Part shown: positions 8,435 through 16,950 of the stretch, piece by piece | Layout: the number at the start of each line of letters is the position of its first letter | How positions within the stretch are numbered: position 1 is the stretch's first letter | Assembly (NCBI GenBank): GCA_002483465.1 | Contig: DLHX01000001.1 | Coordinates: 124,238-188,237, forward strand | Length of the DNA stretch: 64,000 nt | DNA from: Micavibrio sp. UBA7657 | Lineage (GTDB): Bacteria; Pseudomonadota; Alphaproteobacteria; Micavibrionales; Micavibrionaceae | Reading direction: 5' to 3' | Made by a program: the position numbers and the translations under genes | The notes under the pieces: model-generated | Databases searched by the model: none | Told to the model about the DNA's origin: nothing | Seen by the model: only the letters and a program-made list of their open reading frames with translations

Positions 8435-9301
8435 CTATATACGGAATTTGCCTAAAATACCCTGCGGACGCAGAAACATCAACACGATCAATAAAAGGCC
8501 GTAAATCACCTTCTGCATCTGCGCGGCTATTTCCGTAGGAAAGCCTGTAAAACGGAGCAATTCAGGCAGGCCTATCAATATAAGTGTCCCGAGCAGGGCC
8601 CCCCGGTTATCGGCCAGCCCGCCAAGTATGATAATCGCCAGCAGGAACACATTCTCCACGAGCTTGAAAGTCGACGGATCGATGAACATCAGGTAAACGG
8701 CGAACAGGCTGCCCGCCATCGACGCCATCATCGCCGAAATCACAAATATCAGCATCTTGTAATGCAGGGGACGATAGCCAAAAATCCGGGCCACATCTTC
8801 ATCCTCGCGGATGGTTTTAAGAACGCGTCCGAAAGACGAACTCGCAATCAAATGCGCGGCGAGCATAACGAGAACCAGGAACGCGGCAGCCAGGCCGAGG
8901 AACGCAAGGTTGGATGTAAATACAAAATCCCCGATGGCGGGACGCGGCACGCCGAAGATTCCGATGGCGCCATTCGTCACTTCGCGCCAGCTCATCAGGA
9001 CGTTGTAGACGATCATGGTACACCCTGCCGATGCGATCATGTAATAATCACCCCGGAATTTACTGAGCACCATCCCGATCACCAGCGCCGCGCAAGCCGA
9101 TAATCCCATGCCGCACAGCATCGCCGGGAAAAATCCCATATGCGCTTTCGTCATCAGCAGCGCCGCGGCGTAGGCGCCGATGCCGTAGAATGCCGCCTGC
9201 GCCAGCGAGACAAGCCCCGTATAACCGATCAATAAATTAAGGCTGATGGCGAGAATGCCGTAGATGCTGAACAGGATGGAAAGATTGATGAGATAATCCA
9301 T
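8435..9301 (-). CDS. livM: Branched-chain amino-acid ABC permease LivM
   Basis: A 288-residue inner-membrane permease with about eight to nine hydrophobic segments. The LivM hallmark GYTGLVSLAQAAFYGIGAYA occurs near residue 28, and the EAA-like loop (GRVLKTIREDEDVARIFGY) near residue 170. It forms the channel with LivH. It starts one base after the livH stop and is followed by the binding protein 12 bp later. It is shorter than E. coli LivM, which has an N-terminal extension, but this length is normal for most homologues. Confidence 0.93.
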   Translation of the reverse strand: MDYLINLSILFSIYGILAISLNLLIGYTGLVSLAQAAFYGIGAYAAALLMTKAHMGFFPAMLCGMGLSACAALVIGMVLSKFRGDYYMIASAGCTMIVYNVLMSWREVTNGAIGIFGVPRPAIGDFVFTSNLAFLGLAAAFLVLVMLAAHLIASSSFGRVLKTIREDEDVARIFGYRPLHYKMLIFVISAMMASMAGSLFAVYLMFIDPSTFKLVENVFLLAIIILGGLADNRGALLGTLILIGLPELLRFTGFPTEIAAQMQKVIYGLLLIVLMFLRPQGILGKFRI

Positions 9302-10174
9302 TTACTCCTTCCCCTTCCCCAGAATGCCTTGCGGCCTGAACGCCAGGAAGACGAGCAGCAACACGAAAGCGATGGCGTCCCGCCACTCGCTGCCGATGGT
9401 AAACACGCCCGCGTTCTCGACAACGGCCAGCAGGAAACCGCCGAGCAACGCGCCGGGAATGCTGCCGACACCGCCGATGATGCTCGCGACGATGCCTTTC
9501 AGCAGCAGGTAAAAACCCATGGTCGGCTGCAATCCCGTATCCAGCCCGTTCAGGATGCCGACAAATCCGGCAAGCGCGGCGGCGATAAAAAATACGATGC
9601 CGATATAATAATCCGTACGGATGCCGAGCGTGCGTGCGACATCGCAATCATCGGCAATCGCCCGGATCATCCTGCCGAATTTGCTTTTATAGAGGAGCGC
9701 GATCAACCCGACGAAAATCAAAAGATTGACCGCGATGATCCAGACTTGCACTTGCGTAATGAAAACCGGGCCGATCTGAAAGCTGCTGATATGCTCGGCA
9801 GTGACAAGTGGCCTGAACTGCGGGCCGAACACCATCGACAGCACCGCCTCGATCACCGTCACAACACCGAGCGACACAACCAGCAGCACCGTGCTGGACG
9901 CCTTGCGCTGGCGTTGCGGCGCATAGATAAAACGGTCGATCAGGAACCCGGCCACTCCCGCTACTAAAATCCCGACCGGCAGGCTGATGATAAAATCGGC
10001 ACCGAGACTGTCCCGCATCCAGAAAAAAGTGTAGCCGCCAATCGCAGCCATCGATCCGTGCGCGAGATTGAAAAACCGAGTCGTCCGGTACGCCAATGCA
10101 AAACTCATCGCGATCGCCCCGTAGAGGGAGCCGATGACGAGGCTGTTGACGAATACCTGGAAAAACAAGTCCAT
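9302..10174 (-). CDS. livH: Branched-chain amino-acid ABC permease LivH
   Basis: A 290-residue inner-membrane permease, first gene of the operon. Hallmarks are LVIGSLYGAIAMSFALAYR and FNLAHGSMAAIGGYTFF at the N-terminus, and the coupling loop GRMIRAIADDCDVARTLGI near residue 190. It ends PQGILGKGKE. No regulator lies beside the operon. Its 5' side borders the first island, whose decayed tRNA repeat starts about 80 bp upstream, so the insertion lies just behind the liv promoter region. Confidence 0.94.
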   Translation of the reverse strand: MDLFFQVFVNSLVIGSLYGAIAMSFALAYRTTRFFNLAHGSMAAIGGYTFFWMRDSLGADFIISLPVGILVAGVAGFLIDRFIYAPQRQRKASSTVLLVVSLGVVTVIEAVLSMVFGPQFRPLVTAEHISSFQIGPVFITQVQVWIIAVNLLIFVGLIALLYKSKFGRMIRAIADDCDVARTLGIRTDYYIGIVFFIAAALAGFVGILNGLDTGLQPTMGFYLLLKGIVASIIGGVGSIPGALLGGFLLAVVENAGVFTIGSEWRDAIAFVLLLVFLAFRPQGILGKGKE

Positions 10175-10251
10175 GGGAAGGGACTATAAATTTTAAAAGC
10201 CGGGAAAGAAAGACGGCTGATCGCCGGACAGGGGCGGAAATCCGGAAAAAA

Positions 10252-10297
10252 TGGCACTGCTGAGAAGCATTGAACCTACGACCCCCGCATTACAAAT
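10252..10297 (-). repeat. Decayed att repeat: tRNA-Thr 3' half, copy 1
   Basis: This 46-bp segment matches the 3' half of tRNA-Thr at 24255-24300 in 38 of 46 positions, including 25 consecutive bases through the T-arm and variable region. The acceptor-stem end has decayed and the core reads ATTACAAAT instead of ATTACGAAT. It marks the outer border of the first island next to the core liv operon. Copies 2 and 3 lie at 24255-24300 and 38706-38751. Confidence 0.75.
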
Positions 10298-10407
10298 AAT
10301 TTACAGAATAGTTTTGTATTCTTTTAAGAAGCTTTTGTTCTCAACCTTATCTGCGATTTTTATCTACTAAGGTGTTTTACCCAGTTAGCTGATGTTTTAG
10401 CTGCAAA

Positions 10408-10416
10408 CCTTACTAT
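10408..10416 (+). repeat. CCTTACTAT motif near att copy 1
   Basis: One copy of CCTTACTAT preceded by TTTTAGCTGCAAA. The same block, with a second CCTTA(C/T)TAT 11 bp later, sits near the att copies at 24.43 and 38.80 kb. It overlaps the stop codon of the NnrD-like gene. A role as an integrase arm-binding site is inferred. Confidence 0.4.
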
Positions 10417-11249
10417 TTATCCGCCATGAGCTCTCTTAGAACCTGGGGTATTTGGCCAATAATATTCGGCGCAGTTAGTCCGGGCCCGAATTCAATCGCG
10501 GCTTCGCCATGAATCCACGTCGCCGCTGCACATGCTTTTAAGACAGGCATGCCCTCAGCAAGCAGCCCACCAATCATCCCGGCAAGCACATCACCCGCCC
10601 CCGCCGTTGCCAGCCATGGTGTTGCGTGATCATTAATGATCATATCTCCAGTGGGGTTGCATATGATTGTCTCAGGGCCTTTAAGCAATATCACCGCGCC
10701 GGTAAGCTGGACTGCTTTCTGAACGCGCTCTTCCCGTGTTCCATCCAAAAATGGGAACAGCCGGGAAAATTCTCCTTCATGCGGTGTCAGAACACAATTT
10801 TCATGAAGCACATATGATAGGTCGGGATGCCGATCATCAAAAACGTTAAGGGCATCAGCATCAACGACTGTAGGCTTTTTAAACCTTAAAACATGTTCGA
10901 TACAATGCCTTAATTCTTCGGCATCGCCCTTCCCTGCACCCGGACCGATCACACAGGCATTACGCCTCGGATCCGCCAAGTGAGAGGGAAAATCAGGAAG
11001 CGATGTATAGGCCTCAAACATGATATGAGGCGGACCGGACAAATAAATATCTTTGGTTTCTTTGGCGGAGACAATCGTGCAAAGTCCGCAACCCACTTGC
11101 ATGGCAGCCTCCGATGCCAGACGCGCTGCCCCTGTCATATCGGTTCCACCCAGAATAACAAGATGGCCGCGATCATATTTGTTCCCATCGGGCTTGGGTT
11201 TAGGCAAATCAGAAAGCCATAGGCTCGTATTATTTTTTATCGGCTTCAT
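10413..11249 (-). CDS. nnrD: ADP/ATP-dependent NAD(P)H-hydrate dehydratase (NnrD domain only)
   Basis: A 278-residue ribokinase-like protein that matches the C-terminal (NnrD) half of the bifunctional Nnr repair enzyme. It converts damaged NAD(P)H hydrates back to NAD(P)H. Diagnostic stretches are GHLVILGGTDMTGAARLA, VIGPGAGKG, PTVVDADALNVF, LTPHEGEFSRLF and the nucleotide-binding ATAGAGDVLAGMIGGLLAEG. The NnrE epimerase domain is absent. It is the last gene of the minus-strand operon running from the LysE gene, which contains a K+ channel and a LOG protein, and a metabolite-repair enzyme would fit a stress regulon. Confidence 0.9.
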   Translation of the reverse strand: MKPIKNNTSLWLSDLPKPKPDGNKYDRGHLVILGGTDMTGAARLASEAAMQVGCGLCTIVSAKETKDIYLSGPPHIMFEAYTSLPDFPSHLADPRRNACVIGPGAGKGDAEELRHCIEHVLRFKKPTVVDADALNVFDDRHPDLSYVLHENCVLTPHEGEFSRLFPFLDGTREERVQKAVQLTGAVILLKGPETIICNPTGDMIINDHATPWLATAGAGDVLAGMIGGLLAEGMPVLKACAAATWIHGEAAIEFGPGLTAPNIIGQIPQVLRELMADK

Positions 11250-11254
11250 TTGCT

Positions 11255-11599
11255 TCAGTTCTTTTGACTCTCAAGTTTTTTCAAAACACGATGAATAAAC
11301 GGAATAAGAAGATATCCCGTCACAGCTATTAAAAATAAACCGCTATAAAGCGCATAAATACTTGCAAACATTTTGCCCGCAACCGTGTGAAGCTCATTCG
11401 CAGGCCCCATTCCGCCCATAATCATGGACGCATTAAAGAGAGCATCAATCCAATTTAGGCCTTCAATAAAATGATAGCCGCAAACTCCTGCCCCCAACGA
11501 TAAAGCAAGCAAAGGGACAGCAACACGTAAATGCCTGCCGAAATGCAGCCAGAAAGATTTAGGCAAAATATGACTGCGAGCATGTGTATAATTTTCCAT
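11255..11599 (-). CDS. Two-helix membrane protein, pore-like domain with GGMGP in place of a K+ filter
   Basis: A 114-residue protein with two hydrophobic helices (about residues 25-45 and 80-102). Between them is a re-entrant-looking segment, DALFNASMIMGGMGP. The arrangement helix-pore-helix is that of a two-TM K+ channel subunit, but the T-x-G-Y-G-D filter is replaced by GGMGP. It lies directly after a gene that has the true filter (GYGD), with no intergenic gap. It could be an accessory or dominant subunit, or a channel of other selectivity; this is inference from layout. No named family is assigned. Confidence 0.65.
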   Translation of the reverse strand: MENYTHARSHILPKSFWLHFGRHLRVAVPLLALSLGAGVCGYHFIEGLNWIDALFNASMIMGGMGPANELHTVAGKMFASIYALYSGLFLIAVTGYLLIPFIHRVLKKLESQKN

Positions 11600-12043
11600 T
11601 TACAACTCCTTCGCTTCTTCTTCGTATAGCTGCGCAATAACTTCAAAAATGAAGGCTGTCGTCCAGCCAAACAGCAAAAAGCCATTTGCACCTTCGATTG
11701 CGCTCAACATACGAAAAGATGGATTTAAAGTAACGTCGCCATACCCCAAGGTGGTGTAAGTCACGGTTGCGAAATATAAAGTCTCAGAAAAATTCGTGAG
11801 TGACTGCGCATCGACGGTTACATAAAGAAACGCCCAGAGCCATATTTGCACAATATGGGAGACGAAAACGCTGACAACGATCACGCTGGCCATAACCGGA
11901 CGCCATAAGGATTTAAAGACAACGCGTATAATGGCTTCGGCAAATCGCGCATGCTTCATAATAAAGTCGAGTGCGATGGCGTGAATCATGACCGTGAGTC
12001 CGATCATCATTCCACCAAGAAAAAGCTGCATAAAAAGACTCAC
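11600..12043 (-). CDS. Two-TM potassium channel family protein
   Basis: A small ion channel of about 147 residues. It shows hydrophobic helices and, near the C-terminal third, the K+ selectivity filter in YFATVTYTTLGYGDVTL, followed by an inner helix (LFGWTTAFIFEVIAQL). A GTG at 12043 with GAGGA five bases upstream is preferred as start; it overlaps the preceding stop by only a few bases. The frame is open to an ATG at 12103, but that would overlap the LOG gene by 53 bp. There is no RCK domain, so ligand gating is not apparent. It sits in an operon with a LOG protein and a beta-CASP hydrolase. Confidence 0.85.
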   Translation of the reverse strand: MSLFMQLFLGGMMIGLTVMIHAIALDFIMKHARFAEAIIRVVFKSLWRPVMASVIVVSVFVSHIVQIWLWAFLYVTVDAQSLTNFSETLYFATVTYTTLGYGDVTLNPSFRMLSAIEGANGFLLFGWTTAFIFEVIAQLYEEEAKEL

Positions 12044-12050
12044 AAAATCC

Positions 12051-12728
12051 TCACGGACATTCAAAAGGCGTTTGAATAATCCGCACGACTTCATGAGGAT
12101 CATTCGTGATTTTTACGAAATTTAAATCGCTTTCACTGATAGTCTTGTGATCGATCATCGTCTTTCTAAGGAAAGGCCCGATTTCTTTCCAGTAATCACT
12201 GCCCATGACGATCACAGGGAAATTGCAGACCTTTTTTGTCTGGATGAGCGTGGCCACTTCAAATATTTCGTCCATCGTTCCAAAACCGCCAGGCATCAGG
12301 ATAAATGCACTGGAATATTTCAGCAGCATGACCTTGCGAACAAAGAAATGCTGAAAACGGATAGTAATATCTGCATAAGGATTGGGCATTTGCTCTACCG
12401 GTAATTCAATATTGCAGCCTATTGATAAGGCGCCTGCGTCTTGAGCGCCTTTGTTGGCAGCCTCCATAATTCCCGGCCCGCCGCCCGTCATGATCGCATA
12501 TCCGGCTTTGCCGAGTTCATAGGCGGTTTGATAGGCCAGTTTGTAATAAGGATTATTTTCATCAAACCGTGCTGAGCCGAATATAGTAACGCACTTCCCT
12601 ACCTTGTTAAGCTGGGTAAACCCGCGCCGGAATTCCTTCCAGATGCGGATCGTGCGCATCAAGTCAGTAAAATAATTTTCCCTGCCTCGTAATAATTGAT
12701 AATCGTGATCGTTGCGCACAAGGCTCAT
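12051..12728 (-). CDS. LOG-family (TIGR00730) Rossmann-fold protein
   Basis: A 225-residue protein of the lysine-decarboxylase-like/LOG family. It has the start TIFGSARFDENNPYY, the nucleotide-binding MTGGGPGIMEAANKGA, and the catalytic signature PGGFGTMDE. Known LOG enzymes release bases from nucleoside 5'-monophosphates, e.g. cytokinin ribotides or AMP/CMP; the substrate here is unknown. Its ATG overlaps the stop of the MBL gene by four bases, so the two are coupled. The context is a stress operon with a K+ channel and NnrD. Confidence 0.9.
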   Translation of the reverse strand: MSLVRNDHDYQLLRGRENYFTDLMRTIRIWKEFRRGFTQLNKVGKCVTIFGSARFDENNPYYKLAYQTAYELGKAGYAIMTGGGPGIMEAANKGAQDAGALSIGCNIELPVEQMPNPYADITIRFQHFFVRKVMLLKYSSAFILMPGGFGTMDEIFEVATLIQTKKVCNFPVIVMGSDYWKEIGPFLRKTMIDHKTISESDLNFVKITNDPHEVVRIIQTPFECP

Positions 12729-14080
12729 AAAGCCTCGCTTTGCTTATATTCAGGAATAACAACATTCCATTTGAATTTCTCTTCGATTCTTTTTTTCATG
12801 CCTAGCGCTGCTGCCGGCTCTCCGTGGGTGATAAAAACTTTACGCGGCGGCGTATGAAAATTTTCGAGCCATGTCAGTATTTCTTCGTAATCAGCATGGG
12901 CAGAAACATTGTGGAGGTTTTCAATCTGTGCTTTGACAGGCCACATCTGACCATGAATTTTTATTTCCTGTTCGCCTGATACCAATCTATCACCGCGCGT
13001 CCCTGGAGCCTGAAAGCCTGCAAATAAAACTGTGTTACGCGCATCGCCCAGATAATGCTTTAAGTGATGCAGAACACGACCGCCTGTCGCCATCCCGCTA
13101 GCCGAGATGATAACTTTCGGCATCGTGTTAGTGTTTAAGCTCTTGGAATCCTGGGCTGTATGAAGATAACGTGCGATGCTGCATACTTCGGCGCATTCTT
13201 CCTCTGATAGTCTATGATCATTTATGTATTTATGCATAAGTCCTGTCGCATTAATTGCCATCGGACTATCAAGATAAATGGGAATGTTAGGAATACGTTT
13301 TTCACTTTTTAAAATGTGAAGGTAATAAAGAATTTCCTGTGTGCGCCCTACAGCAAAGGCAGGAATTACAACCGTTCCGCCTCTTGCCGCTGTATCGCGG
13401 ATAATCCGGCCAATATCTTCTGTGGGATCATCTTTATGATGCAGCTTGTTGCCATAGGTTGACTCAATGACCAGATAATCAGCCTCTTGGATTTTCACAG
13501 GTGGCTTCATAACGGGGTTATGAAGGCGTCCAATATCACCGGAAAAAAGAATAGAGCGATCACTATTGCTGATACGGATCGCTGCAGCGCCCAGAATATG
13601 GCCCATACGGTAAAGCTCGAATCCGACTTCTTCTGTCAGAAAATGAGGCTTTCCGAATGGAAGGGGTTGGAAATATTGCAGCGATTTTCTTGCCTGCGCT
13701 TCCGTGTAAAGAGGCAAGGCCGGATGATGTTTTGTATATCCATACCGATTGGCACGCTCGGCATCTTCTTCCTGAATGTGACCACTATCAGGAAGCAATA
13801 TTTTACAAAGATCATATGTTGCCTCTGAGCAATAAATCGGCCCTTCATAACCTCTCGCGACCATTTTTGGGATATAACCGCTATGATCCAGATGGGCATG
13901 GGTCAGTAAAATGGCATCAATCTTCCCCGGATCGACTGGCGGATGATCCCAGTTCCTGAGCCGCAATTCTTTCTTTCCCTGAAACAGCCCGCAATCAATC
14001 AGGAATTTCTTCTTCTCATGTTCGATTAAATATTTTGAGCCTGTAACTGTTTGAGTCGCGCCCAAGAATGTTAGTTTCAT
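12725..14080 (-). CDS. MBL-fold beta-CASP RNA/DNA exonuclease-like hydrolase
   Basis: A 451-residue metallo-beta-lactamase/beta-CASP protein of the bacterial CPSF73-like (YSH1) family. It starts MKLTFLGATQTVTGSKYL, has the metal motif THAHLDHSG, further His/Asp ligands (GHILGAAA, SGDIG), the beta-CASP region (VVIPAFAVGRTQEIL) and C-terminal motifs SGMATGGR, VSAHAD and FITHGEP. Such proteins are predicted zinc-dependent nucleases for RNA, but the target is unproven for this subfamily. The ATG at 14080 follows GGAGG and overlaps the LysE stop by four bases; an extended frame upstream is not supported. Confidence 0.9.
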   Translation of the reverse strand: MKLTFLGATQTVTGSKYLIEHEKKKFLIDCGLFQGKKELRLRNWDHPPVDPGKIDAILLTHAHLDHSGYIPKMVARGYEGPIYCSEATYDLCKILLPDSGHIQEEDAERANRYGYTKHHPALPLYTEAQARKSLQYFQPLPFGKPHFLTEEVGFELYRMGHILGAAAIRISNSDRSILFSGDIGRLHNPVMKPPVKIQEADYLVIESTYGNKLHHKDDPTEDIGRIIRDTAARGGTVVIPAFAVGRTQEILYYLHILKSEKRIPNIPIYLDSPMAINATGLMHKYINDHRLSEEECAEVCSIARYLHTAQDSKSLNTNTMPKVIISASGMATGGRVLHHLKHYLGDARNTVLFAGFQAPGTRGDRLVSGEQEIKIHGQMWPVKAQIENLHNVSAHADYEEILTWLENFHTPPRKVFITHGEPAAALGMKKRIEEKFKWNVVIPEYKQSEAL

Positions 14081-14700
14081 GACACGCCTCCGGCAGTCGA
14101 AACTGCAAACCACAAAGCAACGCAAATAAGCATAAGCGACAAAACACGACGTACAATTATAATTTGCTCAGGATTTTCAAAAAATTGACGTGCTGTTCCG
14201 GCAAGAAGCACAATAAATGAATGTATGAATGTAGCGATGCAAACATATACGATTGTTAGAGTAATGGTCTGATTGAGCAATGAGGCAGAAGCATTTACAA
14301 AACTTGGAAGCACGGCAATGTAGAATATTGCTGCCTTTGGATTGAGCAAATTTGTAACCAGGCCGCGTTTGAAGAATTTTTCTCCATAGGCATGCCCGTT
14401 CGTTCGCTCAGGCGCGGTCTCCTTTTCTGTATTCCACCCATCCCAAGCCAGCCAGAGTAAATAAAATACCCCGCCCCAACGAAGCGTCTGATAAGCGATG
14501 TTTGAGCTTGCAACCAGCGCAGCAACGCCGAAAGCTGCCGCAATACCAATCGTAAAAAGCCCCAAGGCAATACCTGCAACCGCCGCAAAACCCGCTCGCC
14601 TTCCTTCGCCCAGGCTAAGAATTGCAAGATAAGCCATATTAGGCCCCGGCGTTATTTCAATGATTGAAGCCGTAATTATGAACGATAAAAGCGATTCCAA
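14077..14700 (-). CDS. LysE-family amino-acid efflux protein
   Basis: A 207-residue inner-membrane exporter with the RhtB/LysE start (SIIEITPGPNMAYLAILSLGEGRRAG) and the motif LLNPKAAIFYIAVLPSFV near residue 118. About six hydrophobic segments are visible. It should export amino acids or related compounds; the substrate is unknown. It is the first gene of an operon running to NnrD, and the divergent promoter region upstream contains a perfect Fnr-type box at 14771-14784. Confidence 0.9.
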   Translation of the reverse strand: MESLLSFIITASIIEITPGPNMAYLAILSLGEGRRAGFAAVAGIALGLFTIGIAAAFGVAALVASSNIAYQTLRWGGVFYLLWLAWDGWNTEKETAPERTNGHAYGEKFFKRGLVTNLLNPKAAIFYIAVLPSFVNASASLLNQTITLTIVYVCIATFIHSFIVLLAGTARQFFENPEQIIIVRRVLSLMLICVALWFAVSTAGGVS

Positions 14701-14770
14701 AGAACTCCCCGTTTAGTTCCAAAAGCATTTTTTTCTTCATCCTTTATGGCAGAAAGCAAAACCCGCTTTC

Positions 14771-14784
14771 TTGATTTTTATCAA
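14771..14784. promoter_or_regulatory. Fnr/Crp-type box, perfect TTGAT-N4-ATCAA
   Basis: The sequence TTGAT-TTTT-ATCAA matches the Fnr consensus exactly. It lies between the divergent LysE operon and the host-attachment-family gene and could serve either. The Crp/Fnr regulator encoded at 15353-16132 is the nearest candidate to bind it. Confidence 0.65.
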
Positions 14785-14865
14785 ATGCTTAAAAATCCAC
14801 CTATGTTCTTATTCTCTTATGAAAGACCGCTTAAGTTTACGCCCACCCCAACTCCCTGCAACTCG

Positions 14866-14892
14866 CTGGAAAGGTGGCCCCCTCCTTTCCAG
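14866..14892 (+). promoter_or_regulatory. Perfect 9-bp hairpin in the 5' leader
   Basis: CTGGAAAGG and CCTTTCCAG pair with a nine-base loop, ten bases before the AAGGA ribosome site of the gene at 14916. There is no T-run, so it is more likely an mRNA-stability or translation-control hairpin than a terminator. Confidence 0.5.
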
Positions 14893-14915
14893 CCTTTTCC
14901 CAAAGGAACACATCA

Positions 14916-15356
14916 ATGAAACTGCAAGGCAAAATTACAAAAGAACCACTATTTAAAGTTACTGAAGGCCATCATAAAACGCCGCGCGTTCTTATCGTCG
15001 TCGCAGATGAGCGCGTTGCCCGGATATTCAAAAAAACTGACGCGCATCTTGAATGTGTTGGAGAGGCACTCCCAACGCATGGCTCTAGCCATCACAAATT
15101 AAAGCCTCACCAAAAACCCACTCGCAATGAGACAGAAAATTTTACAAAAGATCTATGTGTATGGTTGGAGGACGCGGTTAAAAATGATTCTTTTGACAGG
15201 GTGATTTTGGCGGCAGATCCCAAAACATTAGGTGCCATTCGCCCGCGCCTGCATCAATCTGTTCAGGACCGAATTGCAGCTGAAATCAACAAAGATCTTA
15301 CAAAAATGAATGAAGCGGCGCTTCAGGAAGAATTAAGAAAAATCGTCTGGTTCTAG
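14916..15356 (+). CDS. Host-attachment-family (baeRF-like) protein
   Basis: A 146-residue protein resembling the Host_attach/baeRF family, related to release-factor eRF1-like domains, and named after an Agrobacterium plant-attachment protein. Segments RVLIVVADERVARIFK and FDRVILAADPKTLGAIRP carry the typical beta-alpha pattern, and the end (DLTKMNEAALQEEL) is characteristic. The ATG at 14916 follows AAGGA. It stands alone downstream of the Fnr-type box, converges with the Crp/Fnr gene and overlaps its stop by four bases. The function is not established; a ribosome-linked stress role has been proposed for the fold. Confidence 0.75.
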   Translation: MKLQGKITKEPLFKVTEGHHKTPRVLIVVADERVARIFKKTDAHLECVGEALPTHGSSHHKLKPHQKPTRNETENFTKDLCVWLEDAVKNDSFDRVILAADPKTLGAIRPRLHQSVQDRIAAEINKDLTKMNEAALQEELRKIVWF

Positions 15357-16132
15357 CCGCAGGTTCCGGTTTTATTACTTGAGCATCCTGTGTCTGCACA
15401 TCGTCCGCGCGAACCGGGGCATTCACCAGGAAGCGAAGAGCAATGCCCGCAGCAATAATCGATTAGACATGCAAAGCTTTCAATTTTAACTTCAGGGCCG
15501 CTAACCGTAACGCCCAAGGGTTTAAGCAGTGCCAAAGCGCGTGAAAATGTTTCCGGCTTCATACCCAAACGCGTAGCGGCAAGAGACTTATCGTAAGGAA
15601 ATGCAAAAGTGCCGCCCTTCCCAATCATTCCGGCAGAAAGCTGAAGCAAAAGACAACCCACGCGCTGCGGAGCGCTCATTAAAGATAAATGTTCATTTTC
15701 GAGCTGAAGATCGCGCAATTCCTTGGACATGGAGGCCATCACTTTATCCATGATGTCGTGATTGTCGCGCGCACGCTCCCGTAGAACTTTTGCTGAGATT
15801 TCAATAACCCTGGAATCTTCTACAGCCACCGCAGAGAAAGGATATCCGGCCCCATTAAAGATCGCAGCTTCGCCGAAAACATCGCCACGTTTGAAGAGTG
15901 CAACAACGGCCTCTTCGCCATCGCCAGTCTCACGGTATAGCTTTATCCATCCGCTTAAAACAACGAAGAATCGATCTGCCGCATCACCCAGATGAAAAAG
16001 GGCCGAACCTTTCTTATGGTCCTTAGTCCGACCAGCAGCAGCAAAAGCACTTATGTCAGAAACGGGCAGCCCAGCAAAGAAGGGCAATTCCAAAACGAAT
16101 TTCCCGGCGGGATCTTTTATTACGGCTTCCAT
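15353..16132 (-). CDS. Crp/Fnr-family regulator with Cys-rich tail
   Basis: A 259-residue regulator. A cyclic-nucleotide-binding-like domain (FFAGLPVSDISAFAAAG to SRVIEISAKVL) is followed by the long dimer helix and an HTH (ATRLGMKPETFSRALALL). The N-terminal Fe-S cysteines of Fnr are absent. The last 38 residues have seven or more cysteines (YCCGHC, GECPGSRGRC, TGC, GTC), which suggests metal or Fe-S sensing at the C-terminus. The recognition helix with E-x-x-S-R is that of Fnr/Dnr proteins, which bind TTGAT-N4-ATCAA. Three such boxes lie in this island, so it is the likely local regulator. Confidence 0.88.
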   Translation of the reverse strand: MEAVIKDPAGKFVLELPFFAGLPVSDISAFAAAGRTKDHKKGSALFHLGDAADRFFVVLSGWIKLYRETGDGEEAVVALFKRGDVFGEAAIFNGAGYPFSAVAVEDSRVIEISAKVLRERARDNHDIMDKVMASMSKELRDLQLENEHLSLMSAPQRVGCLLLQLSAGMIGKGGTFAFPYDKSLAATRLGMKPETFSRALALLKPLGVTVSGPEVKIESFACLIDYCCGHCSSLPGECPGSRGRCADTGCSSNKTGTCG

Positions 16133-16241
16133 AAGCGCCTCATAAGTTGAGGCCTCTTATACGCCCTATTAGGAATTTTAGCAAAAATACGCTGTCCTAA
16201 TATTAGATTTTTCCTTAACGCATTGAAATTACTTCTAGTAA

Positions 16242-16487
16242 TTAAAGTCTTTCACTAAGCTCATTGAGATCATTATGCGCTTTTAAAATTTCACAAATAT
16301 GCTGAACAATAGAGTTCATTGATAAAGACGCTTTGAGCTCATTATTTTCTAAACTTTGAAGAGCCATTATAATGTCAGCTTGGCTGGGACCGAGATTAAG
16401 AATGGCAGTAACAAAACCGTCATCTTGAACACCTGTTATAGAACTAATCTGGTTGGCGGTTACAACATGCTCACTTCTGCTTTTCAT
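16242..16487 (-). CDS. Hypothetical protein, 81 residues
   Basis: A small soluble protein with no recognisable domain. The ATG at 16487 follows GGAG at good spacing and overlaps the upstream EF-hand gene, which ends at 16471; a start at 16502 is also open. The sequence (SSITGVQDDGFVTAILNLG, then LENNELKASLSMNSIVQHIC) is predicted helical. It is the last gene of a minus-strand series beginning at the alcohol dehydrogenase, so co-expression with that gene is likely. No function is proposed. Confidence 0.6.
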   Translation of the reverse strand: MKSRSEHVVTANQISSITGVQDDGFVTAILNLGPSQADIIMALQSLENNELKASLSMNSIVQHICEILKAHNDLNELSERL

Positions 16488-16938
16488 CGCTTTTCTCCGC
16501 AATAAAGGTTCTATCCTTCAACCCTTGGTAAAATGCATAAAACTCCTCTTTGTTAAGAGAGCTATTTTTATCATCATCGTAGACTTTAAACTGCTTTCTT
16601 CCATGAGACAGGTATTCCGCCGCCGTTATACTTTCGCTTTTATCGGCATCGAGGACTCTGAATGGATATCTAATAACCCCGGGAGACCCATCCACATTTA
16701 TATTATTTGGAAAGCAATCATTCATGCATTCCTCACGGTCTAGGCTTGCACTGCCATCCATATCCAGAGATTCGAAGGTTTTTAGATTGTAAATATCGAA
16801 TTCCCCGCTATCGATAAAACCATTGGGGAAAATGTCTGCCACGATAAATGCGGTCTCAATTTCAATATTTTCCAAAGACGCATGCGCCATAGAACCTGGC
16901 AGAACAAACAAGAGTGAATACAAAAGAACTTTTTTCAT
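16471..16938 (-). CDS. Exported EF-hand calcium-binding protein
   Basis: A 155-residue protein with a signal peptide (MKKVLLYSLLFVLPGSMAHA). Three EF-hand-like loops are readable: DMDGSASLDREE, DADKSESITAAE and DDDKNSSLNKEE, each with acidic residues at positions 1, 3, 5 and 12. A degenerate fourth loop may be FPNGFIDSGEF. It should bind Ca2+ in the periplasm. The upstream 55-residue gene ends in its ribosome site (AAGGAG), indicating an operon with the alcohol dehydrogenase. Confidence 0.8.
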   Translation of the reverse strand: MKKVLLYSLLFVLPGSMAHASLENIEIETAFIVADIFPNGFIDSGEFDIYNLKTFESLDMDGSASLDREECMNDCFPNNINVDGSPGVIRYPFRVLDADKSESITAAEYLSHGRKQFKVYDDDKNSSLNKEEFYAFYQGLKDRTFIAEKSDEKQK

Positions 16939-16950
16939 GACTTTTCTCCT

